A DNA stretch of 64,000 nt from positions 62,001 through 126,000 of the forward strand of contig JBPOJF010000013.1 of assembly GCA_052033915.1 (NCBI GenBank), in the 5' to 3' direction. Origin of the DNA: CALMZY01 sp052033915 (GTDB lineage: Bacteria > Verrucomicrobiota > Kiritimatiellia > CAIQIC01 > JAGNIJ01). Both the position numbers and the translations under genes were made by a program. Below, piece after piece: positions 18,265-27,268 of the stretch. Under the pieces are notes generated by a model. The model had not been told where the DNA came from. It ran no database searches and saw nothing but the letters and a program-made list of their open reading frames with translations. Positions within the stretch are counted from its first letter, which is position 1. Each line of letters opens with the position of its first letter.

Positions 18265-19436
18265 AAATTGACCCTCACGATTTCTCTGTAGAAATCCGCA
18301 TGCAACTGCGCGATGCGGGACGGTTCGTTCAGAGTCCTGACCTTGCTCCGGCCAGCCTCTCCCATCCGTTTACATTGATCCGCGTCCTCCAACAACATCT
18401 CCATGCCACGAGCCATGGCCGAAGAGTCGTCAACAGAAACAAGGAATCCATCCTGCCCCGGGTCGACCAACTCCGGAAGTCCTCCGGTCTGCGTGGCCAG
18501 CACCGGCAATCCCGCGGCATGGGCTTCCGTCACGACGTTGGGCGAGGTATCCATGCGGGAGCCCAACACGAGGGCACGCGACTTTCGCATCTCACTCATC
18601 ACTCCCGCGCGATCCATTTGTCCCGCAAACTCCACCCTTTCAGCGACGTGGAGTTCCCTCGCCGCCTGCATCAGGCTGGATCGCTGGGGACCATCCCCCA
18701 CGAAGCACAGTTCCGCCTGTTTGTTTCGACAGCTCGCAAAGGCTTGAAGAACGGTGTGCATGCCCTTCATCGGGCACAACGTGCCGACGCAGAGAAGGCG
18801 TGGCGCCGAGTAATCCGGCTGGACGGTCAGGAACTCCGGATTGACGGCGTGCGGGATCACCCGAATTCTCTGATGAGGGGCATGGCTTCTTACCCAGTTC
18901 GCGGCAAACTCGTTTTCCACGACCATGCCCGCAGCCCTTGTCAGCACCCAGCGCTCCAGAAACCTCAGGAAGGCGATGGATCCCGGCAGCAGGACGCTTC
19001 GCATGTACGGGGCCAGCTTCTCCATGATTCCCTGAATAGACACGATGCCGGGGGAATCCTGAAGCACGGCCATCAGGCCATATCCAGATTCCGTTCCGAA
19101 CCCGTGAACCACATCCGGCTTGAATTCCCGAAGCAAAGGCCCCAGCCGAAGCCGGCTTGGGACATACAGATGCCAGGGATCAAACCGTGTCGGTTCGATC
19201 TTGGGCATGAACGTGAAATCAATACCGCCGTCCCGCACCTCATGCCGCCGCGTAACGGCTCGGCTGTCGACAAACACCCGGAATTCGACCCCGGGCAAAT
19301 TCTTCAACCCCATGCACAGCGACCGAATCCACGACGAAGGATGTTCCTGGCGATACCGGGGGCGCACGACATCAGGAGGCAGCAAAGCGCCCGCGGGATA
19401 GGGCGCGAGAATCGCCACTCTGAGAACAGGGTTCAC
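18261..19436 (-). CDS. Glycosyltransferase family 4
   Basis: This 391-residue GT-B enzyme has VAILAPYPAGALLPPDVV at its N-terminus and an acceptor segment DVVHGFGTESGYGLMAVLQD. Its C-terminal donor domain has LLCVGTLCPMKGMHTVLQAF, LCFVGDGPQRSSLMQAA, and SPNVVTEAHAAGLPVLATQT. Gly and Pro positions of the GT4 donor site are intact. It lies between the polymerase and a GT2 with which it overlaps by ATGA. Donor and linkage are not predictable from the sequence. Confidence 0.9.
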   Translation of the reverse strand: MNPVLRVAILAPYPAGALLPPDVVRPRYRQEHPSSWIRSLCMGLKNLPGVEFRVFVDSRAVTRRHEVRDGGIDFTFMPKIEPTRFDPWHLYVPSRLRLGPLLREFKPDVVHGFGTESGYGLMAVLQDSPGIVSIQGIMEKLAPYMRSVLLPGSIAFLRFLERWVLTRAAGMVVENEFAANWVRSHAPHQRIRVIPHAVNPEFLTVQPDYSAPRLLCVGTLCPMKGMHTVLQAFASCRNKQAELCFVGDGPQRSSLMQAARELHVAERVEFAGQMDRAGVMSEMRKSRALVLGSRMDTSPNVVTEAHAAGLPVLATQTGGLPELVDPGQDGFLVSVDDSSAMARGMEMLLEDADQCKRMGEAGRSKVRTLNEPSRIAQLHADFYREIVRVNL

Positions 19437-19445
19437 GGATCTGGA

Positions 19446-20990
19446 TCAGTTCCAGGGCGCAGAAATGCGGACATCTACAGGAAGGGACGGCCGGCGCGCG
19501 GACGGCCACCGAAACGGCACGGGCGAGGACGACGCGTTGTTCCGCACAGACTGCTGTTCTGCGGTTCGCAAGATCCCCCACAGAATCGCGGAGAACATAA
19601 ACATCATGGTAAATGATTGAAGGTCACCGTAGATGAAGAAGAAGTTCAGCACCTGGTAGATGTAGTAGGCCGTGTAGAAACAGTACGCTCTGCGAAGAAG
19701 CGGATCTTCAATGGGCGTCGCAAGACGCTTGTAGAATTCGACCGCCGAGGCAATCAGAAAGCCCGAGCCCGCGACGAGTCCCAACACTCCCAGGTCCAAC
19801 AGAAGGGCGAGCGGCCCGTTGTGATACGTATGCGACATCAGAGCCATGGTGACGGTATCCGTGCGCATGCTCATCATGGCGTTGAGATCCTCCGGGTTGA
19901 TGGTCAGGCCCTTTCCGATCAACAGGTAATCGGGGACCTGCAGCCACGCCTGTTTCCAAATCTCCACACGCCAAAGGGACGAATCCAGCGCGTCCGCTCT
20001 CGCTGCCAGGGAAACATCAATGAACGGAATGAGGGACAAGGTGCGCTGCATCGACATCGGCAGGTGCCGTGCGAAAGGCATGAGGATCATCAGCACGAGC
20101 GCGCACGTGACCGCCGTCGCGACCAATCCTCTCAGCGGCCGCTGGCTCTGGAGGAGAATGTAGATCACCAACACACCCAACGTGATGAGCAGCGAACTGC
20201 GAAACCCGGATATCATGCTCAGAGTGACAGAAATCACAATCAATGCGCCAGCAAAGAACTTGTATCTACCCCGAAAAGGAAACAGCACCAGCGCGATGGC
20301 AAGCAGATTCTGGCCAAAGCCGGCCAGCAGATTATACCGCACAACCCCGGTATCGGTCTGGGACGCCCTCAAGGAACCGACCAGGGCAGGGATTTCGGCG
20401 CGTATGAAGTTATACTGGAAGTAAATCTTGCCGTTGCTTAACTGAAAAATAACCTGAGCCAGCGCCGGAAGAGCGCTCAGAAGCAACATGACGATGATTG
20501 TATTACGCCACTGCCGCGTGGTGAGAGTAACCGAATCTCCAAGCAGGAGAAAGCCCGCCATGATGAACAACTGGATGTAAGCCATCCCGCCCCAGGACGA
20601 TCCGCCAAATACGCGAAGACCAAAACCGCGCACGAATGCTGTGAACAGAAGGATCGCAAGGAACAGATAAACGAAACCCCGGGACCACGTCCATTTCTGC
20701 CGCGTCTCCTTCGTGATGATCCGGTTCGCCATCATGACGATGACAAAACCAAACGCGAACAAATGGTATGCCTGCAGTCCTTGCGGCATGAACGGGAGAA
20801 TCAGCTGGCTCTGATAGATGGCGATCACAAGACAGAGCCACACGTCAGGACGATTGATCAGGAAGATCAGGATCGGGGCAAGCGCCAGACCGAGCTGGAG
20901 AAGGTAGTTTCCGGTGACAATGCCGTAGAAAGCGACAAGGAAAACCAAACCCACCAGACCCCACGTTACCAATAGCATCGGCGAGAACAT
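19446..20990 (-). CDS. O-antigen polymerase/ligase-like membrane protein (Wzy candidate)
   Basis: This 514-residue integral membrane protein has roughly a dozen hydrophobic helices, for example LGLALAPILIFLINRPDVWL, GFVYLFLAILLFTAFV and LLITLGVLVIYILLQSQ. A large periplasmic loop around residues 315-390 contains RVEIWKQAWLQVPDYLLIGK and SHTYHNGPLALLLDLGVLGL, a motif shared by O-antigen ligases and polymerases. The predicted role is joining of flipped repeat units in the periplasm. A second protein of this superfamily, 30626-32554, lies in the same locus, so which one is the polymerase is unresolved. Confidence 0.82.
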   Translation of the reverse strand: MFSPMLLVTWGLVGLVFLVAFYGIVTGNYLLQLGLALAPILIFLINRPDVWLCLVIAIYQSQLILPFMPQGLQAYHLFAFGFVIVMMANRIITKETRQKWTWSRGFVYLFLAILLFTAFVRGFGLRVFGGSSWGGMAYIQLFIMAGFLLLGDSVTLTTRQWRNTIIVMLLLSALPALAQVIFQLSNGKIYFQYNFIRAEIPALVGSLRASQTDTGVVRYNLLAGFGQNLLAIALVLFPFRGRYKFFAGALIVISVTLSMISGFRSSLLITLGVLVIYILLQSQRPLRGLVATAVTCALVLMILMPFARHLPMSMQRTLSLIPFIDVSLAARADALDSSLWRVEIWKQAWLQVPDYLLIGKGLTINPEDLNAMMSMRTDTVTMALMSHTYHNGPLALLLDLGVLGLVAGSGFLIASAVEFYKRLATPIEDPLLRRAYCFYTAYYIYQVLNFFFIYGDLQSFTMMFMFSAILWGILRTAEQQSVRNNASSSPVPFRWPSARRPSLPVDVRISAPWN

Positions 20991-21036
20991 ATGAAAATTG
21001 AATCCTTGTCCGTCAGCTTATGGATGCGCCGGCAGT

Positions 21037-22281
21037 TTACGCGCCGATGTTTTCGGCCGCAAGTCGGTTGTAGATGCCGAGAGCCCGCGATGCCACGGAA
21101 GCCATCGCCCACTCCGTTTCGGCTCGCGATCGAGCTCCGCGGCCCAACCGTGTCCGAAGCTCGCGGTCTCGAATCAAGGATAGCATGGCCTGTGCCAAGG
21201 GTTCGGCTTCTCCAACGGGAACCACCAGTCCATTGACCCGGTCATCCACAACCGCCCGATTTCCAGGGATGTCGGATACCACGGCCGGAACGCCCCAGCT
21301 CTGTGACTCAAGGAGCGCGTTGGACATTCCCTCGCGCCGCGAAGGGAGCACAAAGAAGGCGGACTTCGCATAGAGGCCGGCGACGTCAGCGACAGAGCCT
21401 TTGAAATCGACCGTCTCCGCAATGCCGAGACGGCCAGCGTGGTCTCTCCAATAATCGATCTCTCCACCACCCGCGATGATCATTTGTGCGCCAGGACATT
21501 GTGCGACTACCATCTTCCACGCATCGAACAAGACATCGAACGCTTTCCATTCAACACCCTGACGGAAATTGCCAACATAGAGAGCCTTCAGGTTGACGGC
21601 CACATCCGCCACCCCGGAAGGCAGTTCGACCCCGTTGGGAAGCACCGCTGCGATCTTGATCCCTTTCTCAGAAAGCGATTTGGCAGCGCGTTCTGTCTGC
21701 GCAAGATAGGGCGGACTCAGACGCCATCTTTCCCAGCACGATTTAAACGGGATCCCCACGCCGATCGGCATGAGAACGGGGAATGACGCTTCCTTCACAA
21801 CAACCGGCAATTGCAGACGGGCGCCGAGCCACGCGCCGAATCCGGCAATCCAATGAGACTCGTGTACGTGAAGCGCTGTGAATTCCTTCTTCCTTCTCAC
21901 CAGATAAAGCCAGGCGCCCATCATGAAGATCACCCGTTCAAGCCAGAGGAACGGGATGGAAGGACCGAAACTTCTGCATCGGCCGGGAGAAGCGCTATTG
22001 GACCCGGGTGCCCGCATTTCTTCCGGGCGGGATGCAAACCCGCGTTTTGCTCTCTGAATCATTCCGATACACGATTCCGCAATCGGCGAGAACCATCCCA
22101 CGCGCCGGATATCCACTCCATCACGGAGCTCACTGCGCGGCGCACCATAAGAGAAGCGACGCGTCAGGATCGCGCAGGAGGCGCCCTGCCCAACCAATTC
22201 CCGAGCGAGACGACGGCACTGCATTTCGGCGCCGCCTTGCGGCCCCGGCCAGTAATTCCAGATCAGCATGCAGATCTTCAC
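21037..22281 (-). CDS. Glycosyltransferase family 4
   Basis: This 414-residue GT-B enzyme has MLIWNYWPGPQGGAEMQCRR at the N-terminus, ALHVHESHWIAGFGAWLGA in the acceptor half, and ALYVGNFRQGVEWKAFDVLF, MIIAGGGEIDYWRDHAG and VLPSRREGMSNALLESQSWG in the donor half. The last carries the ExxxxxE-type donor motif (EGMSNALLE). The region around residues 80-115 is an insertion relative to shorter homologues. Its ATG overlaps the end of the ATP-grasp gene by 4 bases. It probably adds one sugar of the repeat unit. Confidence 0.9.
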   Translation of the reverse strand: MKICMLIWNYWPGPQGGAEMQCRRLARELVGQGASCAILTRRFSYGAPRSELRDGVDIRRVGWFSPIAESCIGMIQRAKRGFASRPEEMRAPGSNSASPGRCRSFGPSIPFLWLERVIFMMGAWLYLVRRKKEFTALHVHESHWIAGFGAWLGARLQLPVVVKEASFPVLMPIGVGIPFKSCWERWRLSPPYLAQTERAAKSLSEKGIKIAAVLPNGVELPSGVADVAVNLKALYVGNFRQGVEWKAFDVLFDAWKMVVAQCPGAQMIIAGGGEIDYWRDHAGRLGIAETVDFKGSVADVAGLYAKSAFFVLPSRREGMSNALLESQSWGVPAVVSDIPGNRAVVDDRVNGLVVPVGEAEPLAQAMLSLIRDRELRTRLGRGARSRAETEWAMASVASRALGIYNRLAAENIGA

Positions 22282-23333
22282 GACGATTCGTTCGGCGATT
22301 TCGCCGCCTGAATGGCATCCAGAAAATCAACAACATGAGCTTCCTCGGGCCACATTCTCCCTTCATGCCACACCATCCGGCTGTCCCAGTGACCCGGGCA
22401 CGACTCGACCGCCCAGTTTGCGTAACAGTAGCTGATCTCGACAACAACCGGCATGTGTCCAGAACCTGCGTAGAGAAGGTCAAACGCCATGGATTGAGAA
22501 CCGAGCTTTTTCGCCGCACTGAAGGCAAGTTCGATGCATTGCGGGTCAATCTTCAAAGGATCCGGATCGATCACACCACTCCCCGAGGCCCTGAAGTCGT
22601 CCGGCCGATTCATTCGGCAAAAGCCAAACGCCCGATCCCCGACCACGGTGACGCGCGTGTCGAATGCATTGTCCGGCAAGAACTCCTGAAACAGCGCATA
22701 TCCCCGCTGGGGCATCCAGAACTGCTTGGGCAAGGGCGGGTACTTCTTCCGCAGCATGTACCGGCCGCCCCAGATCAACCGCTGGGCAATGTCCTTCACG
22801 ATTCCACCCACCGTGGACTTGTCCGAATGCAGGCCGATGCCGATAATCCCCGCACGCGAGAACATCGACGCAATGTGTTCGCGACCCTCGCCGATATTCC
22901 GGATGAGCTTTACATTGTTCGATCCTGCGCCCATGGCGAGTTTCGCGACCACAGGATATGGCGCCGCTTCCGCCCATCGTTCAGCCTCCGCACGATCCCA
23001 GAAAATCCACGTCCTCGGCGTGGGAATGCCCAATGCCTGAAGCAGGTACGACTGGGAGATCTTGTCGTCGTAGTGCCATGCGGTACGAAGATCGGGAAAC
23101 ACAGGAATCTTCATCTCCTTCTCGATGACGTAAAGGATCGGCCGCGCAGCCAGACGGACTTCGTGCGGGTAGTGCGCCCAATGCCACATCACGCCGTCGC
23201 ACCCGCAAACGTCGTTAAGGGGGTCCGACCCCAGCAAGTTCAGCCATCGAAGAGAAACACCGCGATCGTGAAGGGTCTCGCCCCACCGGGCCGCAAAACC
23301 CTCGCTGTCCTTGTGAATACCCACCGTGGTCAT
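22278..23333 (-). CDS. ATP-grasp domain protein (RimK-like)
   Basis: This 351-residue protein has features of the ATP-grasp fold: KISQSYLLQALGIPTPRTWI at the pre-ATP domain edge, PVVAKLAMGAGSNNVKLIRN as the phosphate-binding loop, YALFQEFLPDNAFDTRVTVV, and a metal-binding acidic end, MPVVVEISYCYANWAV. Such proteins join an amino acid or amine to a carboxylate using ATP. In this uronic-acid-containing locus it could amidate a uronate or attach an amino acid, which is inference. It overlaps the next GT4 by ATGA. The exact subfamily is not recognised. Confidence 0.75.
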   Translation of the reverse strand: MTTVGIHKDSEGFAARWGETLHDRGVSLRWLNLLGSDPLNDVCGCDGVMWHWAHYPHEVRLAARPILYVIEKEMKIPVFPDLRTAWHYDDKISQSYLLQALGIPTPRTWIFWDRAEAERWAEAAPYPVVAKLAMGAGSNNVKLIRNIGEGREHIASMFSRAGIIGIGLHSDKSTVGGIVKDIAQRLIWGGRYMLRKKYPPLPKQFWMPQRGYALFQEFLPDNAFDTRVTVVGDRAFGFCRMNRPDDFRASGSGVIDPDPLKIDPQCIELAFSAAKKLGSQSMAFDLLYAGSGHMPVVVEISYCYANWAVESCPGHWDSRMVWHEGRMWPEEAHVVDFLDAIQAAKSPNESS

Positions 23334-23412
23334 GTTCGCCTCATAGGGTCCTGTGGATGAATGAACTCGTGTCCATACCGCGCGGATTGATTCGGCCGGG
23401 TGCCGGGATGGA

Positions 23413-24576
23413 TCAAGTGCGCTTACCCATGATCGTCCGCTTCAGACGCGCCACACCTCTCCACGCCATATCACCCAGTTCCGAAAGTCCGACCGCCTGG
23501 AGAAGCGCGTGGCCGATACGCCGCCACGCTGTGTTCTCCTTATGCTGCTTCAAGAACCCAAACGCTTCAATCGGCGCCGCAGAGCGTTTGGGTTTCGGAA
23601 CAAGCTCCTGCACGGCGTCTAGCAGTCGCTGAAAGCATGCTTTCTCATTGTAGTCGCGCATCGTCCGCTCCCAGCCTGCCGCCGCGATCGCGCGCCTCTC
23701 CTCCTCGTGGGCAAGGTAGTACCGGCAAAGGTCGACAGCCTCCTCAACGGTTTCAAACCCGACGGCCTCCCGGCCGACCTCGAACAGTGTCCCCAAGTGC
23801 GATTTGTTGTCGCACACGAGCAGAACGCCGTTGGCCGGCAGAACGAATGTTCTGAAGTTAATTGGCCCCGTGGAGTTATGGAAGTTCGGCCCGATCCTGG
23901 TCCGCTGGAGAAGCGGAACGCGATCCTTCTCCGGCAGGAATCCTCGCGGCCAGCCGCGCCCGTGGTAATGACCGTCGGGAAACGCCTGCACGAAGTAGTC
24001 CAGCCGTTCGGCGCGCCAGTCGGTCACGCGCTCGCACAGCAGAGCGATGTCCACGTCTCTCTCGCCAGCCAGTATTTTTTCCTTCGTGAGCGATGGATCG
24101 TAGTCGTCGACATGGAAGCCGAGCGGCCACGGCCTGACGTTCCTGACACCCCAGGAGCGATACGTGTCGATCTCGGCCATATTCCCCACCATGGCCAGGT
24201 CATAAGACCATGCCACGGGTTTCGAGAGCTCTTCCGAAGACTCGGGATCATCGAAGCACCCATAGACCGTGGTGACCGGTAATTGCCTTACAAATTCAGG
24301 ATGAAGATTGACCCCATTCCAATTGACGAACACGTCGTACCCTTCCACACGTCGCGCCAGTTCTTCGTAGAGGCGCATCAGATCGACATCCCCGCGCCGC
24401 CAGCGAGCGTTCAATTCGCGCCAACGATAGTGTTCGCGCGGCGGATTGGGAGTGAGGCAAAACGTATCCACGTGGAAGCCATAGGAACACAGCCGCCGCA
24501 CCCAATCCTCCACCCACGCGCGTATGTCTACCGCGTAGGGATAGTAACTGTAACCGAGTAGAACGCGTCTGTTCAT
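23413..24576 (-). CDS. CgeB-like glycosyltransferase
   Basis: This 387-residue protein begins at ATG 24576 (MNRRVLLGYSYYPYAVDIRA). The N-terminal half contains VFVNWNGVNLHPEFVRQLPV and TTVYGCFDDPESSEELSK. The C-terminal half has GPINFRTFVLPANGVLLVCD, LFEVGREAVGFETVEEAVDL and RMRDYNEKACFQRLLD-like text, matching the glycosyltransferase domain seen in CgeB and maturation-associated proteins. Longer reading frames upstream are not supported because they enter noncoding sequence. There is a 200-base gap to the flippase gene, in which I see no feature. Confidence 0.8.
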   Translation of the reverse strand: MNRRVLLGYSYYPYAVDIRAWVEDWVRRLCSYGFHVDTFCLTPNPPREHYRWRELNARWRRGDVDLMRLYEELARRVEGYDVFVNWNGVNLHPEFVRQLPVTTVYGCFDDPESSEELSKPVAWSYDLAMVGNMAEIDTYRSWGVRNVRPWPLGFHVDDYDPSLTKEKILAGERDVDIALLCERVTDWRAERLDYFVQAFPDGHYHGRGWPRGFLPEKDRVPLLQRTRIGPNFHNSTGPINFRTFVLPANGVLLVCDNKSHLGTLFEVGREAVGFETVEEAVDLCRYYLAHEEERRAIAAAGWERTMRDYNEKACFQRLLDAVQELVPKPKRSAAPIEAFGFLKQHKENTAWRRIGHALLQAVGLSELGDMAWRGVARLKRTIMGKRT

Positions 24577-24779
24577 CGAGACACGAGCGTCAAGACACGG
24601 CCGCGGGGCACGCATGGCGCATTGACCGCCATCAGCGCCGCCGAATGTCCCGTTGAAGTGCCGATGTCGAGGCAGATGGATGGATGGCTCAAACACACCT
24701 TCGTTCAGCGCGCGGTTATCCACATCCTGCCGGTCATCCAACCGCCGGACAAACGAGAAAACGCGGAATCCAATCCTGC

Positions 24780-26333
24780 TCATATCCGCAGTACTCCCGC
24801 TATGCGCGCTGAAACGAGGTCGCGTATCTGTGTTGCAGAAGCGATTGTCACGAGGAGAACCACTCCGTAGATGAGCGCGAGGTAACCCAATTGGACCCAC
24901 GAGGACTGCGGCATGAACCGCAGAGATTGAAACAGCCAAGCCGTCAACACAGCGGCGCCCAAGGGTCGCGATACATCCCTGAAGTACCACGACCACTTCT
25001 CTCTCGCCAACAACCTTCGATGAATGAGATGGGGGGCAACCAGCACGCACACGGCATTCAAGATAATCCAGCAACCGGCCATGCCAACCGCTCCATAGCG
25101 CACCGTACTCATCAGCGCCAGAGGGATGAATGCTGCAATGCTGACCGTGTTAATCCAGAGAGCCAGAGACAACCACCCGACGGCTGTCTGAAGAATGGAC
25201 GGAATGTACATAAGACTGTTTAGGGCGCCTCCCACGGCAAGCAACGCCAGCAAGAGATGCGTCTGTTGGACAGTCTCCGGGTTCCTCGTCCACAGCATGA
25301 GAATCTCCGCCGGAAAGAAAGCCAGCATCGCGGCAGCCGGGAGAATCAACACCGCCAGCAACTGGCAGCTCCGATGATACAGCCGGGCCAGTTCCGGTTC
25401 GTTCTGTTGCGCGTGCAGTTGAGCAAACCGGGGAAAGACCGCGGCAGTGACAGGCGAAATCAACCGGCCTAGGTTCTGGGCTACGGAAGCCGCCAGGGTG
25501 TAATAACCGAATACGTCCAAGGGAACCCATTTCGTAAGAACCACTTTATCCATCTGAGTCAGGATGACGCCCTGGATCGTCAATCCGGTTGTGCCTGCGG
25601 CGAAGCTTCTAATCGTCTTCAGCAACCTCCTGTTAAACCGGGGCGATTGCTCGGCAGCCGGCAAGCTCCGCCAGAGCAGCCATGCTATGGTCACGGTCGT
25701 GAACAGGCTGATGACGGTCTGCCATAGAAAGAACGCCTGAATCGTGGGCGAGACCAGCCACAGAATTAAAATAACCCCGCCCCCGCGAAATGTCGCGCTG
25801 ATTACGGTGACCACATTGAGCAGAACCTGCCTCTGGAGGCCCAAAAGACCTCCGGAGTAAAGACCGGCCGGCCACTGGAAGAGGAGTATCAAACCCATCA
25901 GCATAACGGCCTGCTCGATCACGTGCGGCGATAAATGCCTGGCTTGCACCCAGCGGCCGGCAATCAACGGGGCAAGGGAAACAATCGCAATGCCGATGGC
26001 CAGCGCCATCAGCCCGTAGATGATCTCCAGGGTGCGAACCAGATCCCGCATGTCCTGAGCTTTGCCCGGCAGAACAGAAAGCCGCGCCATCTCGCGATTC
26101 AGCGTCGTGGATAAACCCATATCCAGAAGCGCAAGCATCGCCTGCAGGGCGGCAAAGAGGCCCACCAAGCCATACGCCTCTATCCCCATGAAATGGATGT
26201 AGAGGGGAACCAGCGCGATGGAAACGACCGCCGTCCACAGGTTTCCGGCCAGATTAGCGGCAATGTTGCGCTTGATACTCACCGGGCTATGCTGAACCGG
26301 GACGATTCTAGTGAGGGCGGTTCCTGAAACCAT
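24780..26333 (-). CDS. Wzx-type flippase (oligosaccharide translocase)
   Basis: This 517-residue MATE/MOP-superfamily membrane protein has about 12-14 helices. Typical stretches are NLAGNLWTAVVSIALVPLYI, FMGIEAYGLVGLFAALQAML, LDMGLSTTLNREMARLS (the family acidic/polar helix pattern) and FGYYTLAASVAQNLGRLISP. It should flip lipid-linked repeat units across the inner membrane. The start at 26333 overlaps the GDP-fucose synthase gene by 26 bases. It is the only flippase seen in the locus, which fits a Wzx/Wzy-dependent pathway. Confidence 0.9.
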   Translation of the reverse strand: MVSGTALTRIVPVQHSPVSIKRNIAANLAGNLWTAVVSIALVPLYIHFMGIEAYGLVGLFAALQAMLALLDMGLSTTLNREMARLSVLPGKAQDMRDLVRTLEIIYGLMALAIGIAIVSLAPLIAGRWVQARHLSPHVIEQAVMLMGLILLFQWPAGLYSGGLLGLQRQVLLNVVTVISATFRGGGVILILWLVSPTIQAFFLWQTVISLFTTVTIAWLLWRSLPAAEQSPRFNRRLLKTIRSFAAGTTGLTIQGVILTQMDKVVLTKWVPLDVFGYYTLAASVAQNLGRLISPVTAAVFPRFAQLHAQQNEPELARLYHRSCQLLAVLILPAAAMLAFFPAEILMLWTRNPETVQQTHLLLALLAVGGALNSLMYIPSILQTAVGWLSLALWINTVSIAAFIPLALMSTVRYGAVGMAGCWIILNAVCVLVAPHLIHRRLLAREKWSWYFRDVSRPLGAAVLTAWLFQSLRFMPQSSWVQLGYLALIYGVVLLVTIASATQIRDLVSARIAGVLRI

Positions 26334-27261
26334 CCTCGTACCACCGGATCGTCTCCCGAAGACCTTCTTCAAAAGTGGTCTTCGATCGGAATCCAAATTC
26401 CTTTTCAGCGCGGGAGGTGTCGAGCTTCCGCCGAGGCTGACCGTTGGGCTTGGTTTTGTCCCAGCGAATCTCTCCCTTGAAACCGGTCTGCTGCGCGATG
26501 GTCTCGGTCAGATCCTTGATGCTGATTTCAAATGCACTGCCCAGGTTGACCGGCTCGCTCTTGTTGTAGCGCTCGGAGGCAAGACAGATGCCTTCCGCGG
26601 CGTCTTTTACGTACAGGAACTCGCGCGTCGGCGAGCCGTCGCCCCAGGCCTCGATAAACGCGTCGCCGCGATCGCGCGCTTCGACGCACTTCTTGATGAG
26701 CGCGGGAATCACGTGTGAACTGTCGGGGTGGAAATTGTCGCGAGGCCCGTACAGGTTCACCGGGAGGAGAAAGATCGAATTGTATCCGTACTGCTGGCGG
26801 TACGACTGGGACTGGACCAGCAGCATCTTCTTCGCAAGCCCGTACGGCGCGTTGGTTTCCTCCGGATAGCCGCTCCAGAGATCCTCTTCGCGGAAGGGAA
26901 CGGGCGTGAACTTCGGATAGGCGCAGACGGTGCCCAGCAGGACCAGCTTCTCCACCCCGGCCTTCCAGCATTCGTGGAACAGATGAACGCCCATGATGAG
27001 GTTGTCGTAAAAAAACTCCGCCGGATGCTCCCGATTGGCGCCGATCCCGCCCACCTTCGCCGCGAGGTGAATGACCATGTTCGGGCGCGCGTCCTTCAGC
27101 AGCTGCCGGATCACCGAAACCTGCCGAAGGTCGTACTCTTCCTCCTTTGGAACAAACACCTTGCCGGCACCCCGGGCCTTGAGCGCATCCACCACGTGAG
27201 AACCCAGGAATCCCGCTCCTCCAGTCACCACGACGCTTCTTGTTTTCCAGAACGTGTCCAT
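26308..27261 (-). CDS. fcl: GDP-L-fucose synthase
   Basis: This 317-residue NADP-dependent epimerase/reductase turns GDP-4-keto-6-deoxymannose into GDP-L-fucose. It has VVVTGGAGFLGSHVVDAL (NADP loop), LAAKVGGIGANREHPAEFFY, LLGTVCAYPKFTPVPFREED (active-site Cys region), TNAPYGLAKKMLLVQSQSYR (Tyr-x3-Lys) and HVIPALIKKCVEA. All key positions of the Fcl family are present. ATG 27261 follows a GAGGTGA ribosome-binding site; a GTG six bases upstream is also possible. The partner GDP-mannose 4,6-dehydratase is not in this window. Confidence 0.93.
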   Translation of the reverse strand: MDTFWKTRSVVVTGGAGFLGSHVVDALKARGAGKVFVPKEEEYDLRQVSVIRQLLKDARPNMVIHLAAKVGGIGANREHPAEFFYDNLIMGVHLFHECWKAGVEKLVLLGTVCAYPKFTPVPFREEDLWSGYPEETNAPYGLAKKMLLVQSQSYRQQYGYNSIFLLPVNLYGPRDNFHPDSSHVIPALIKKCVEARDRGDAFIEAWGDGSPTREFLYVKDAAEGICLASERYNKSEPVNLGSAFEISIKDLTETIAQQTGFKGEIRWDKTKPNGQPRRKLDTSRAEKEFGFRSKTTFEEGLRETIRWYEDGFRNRPH

Positions 27262-27268
27262 ATTCACC

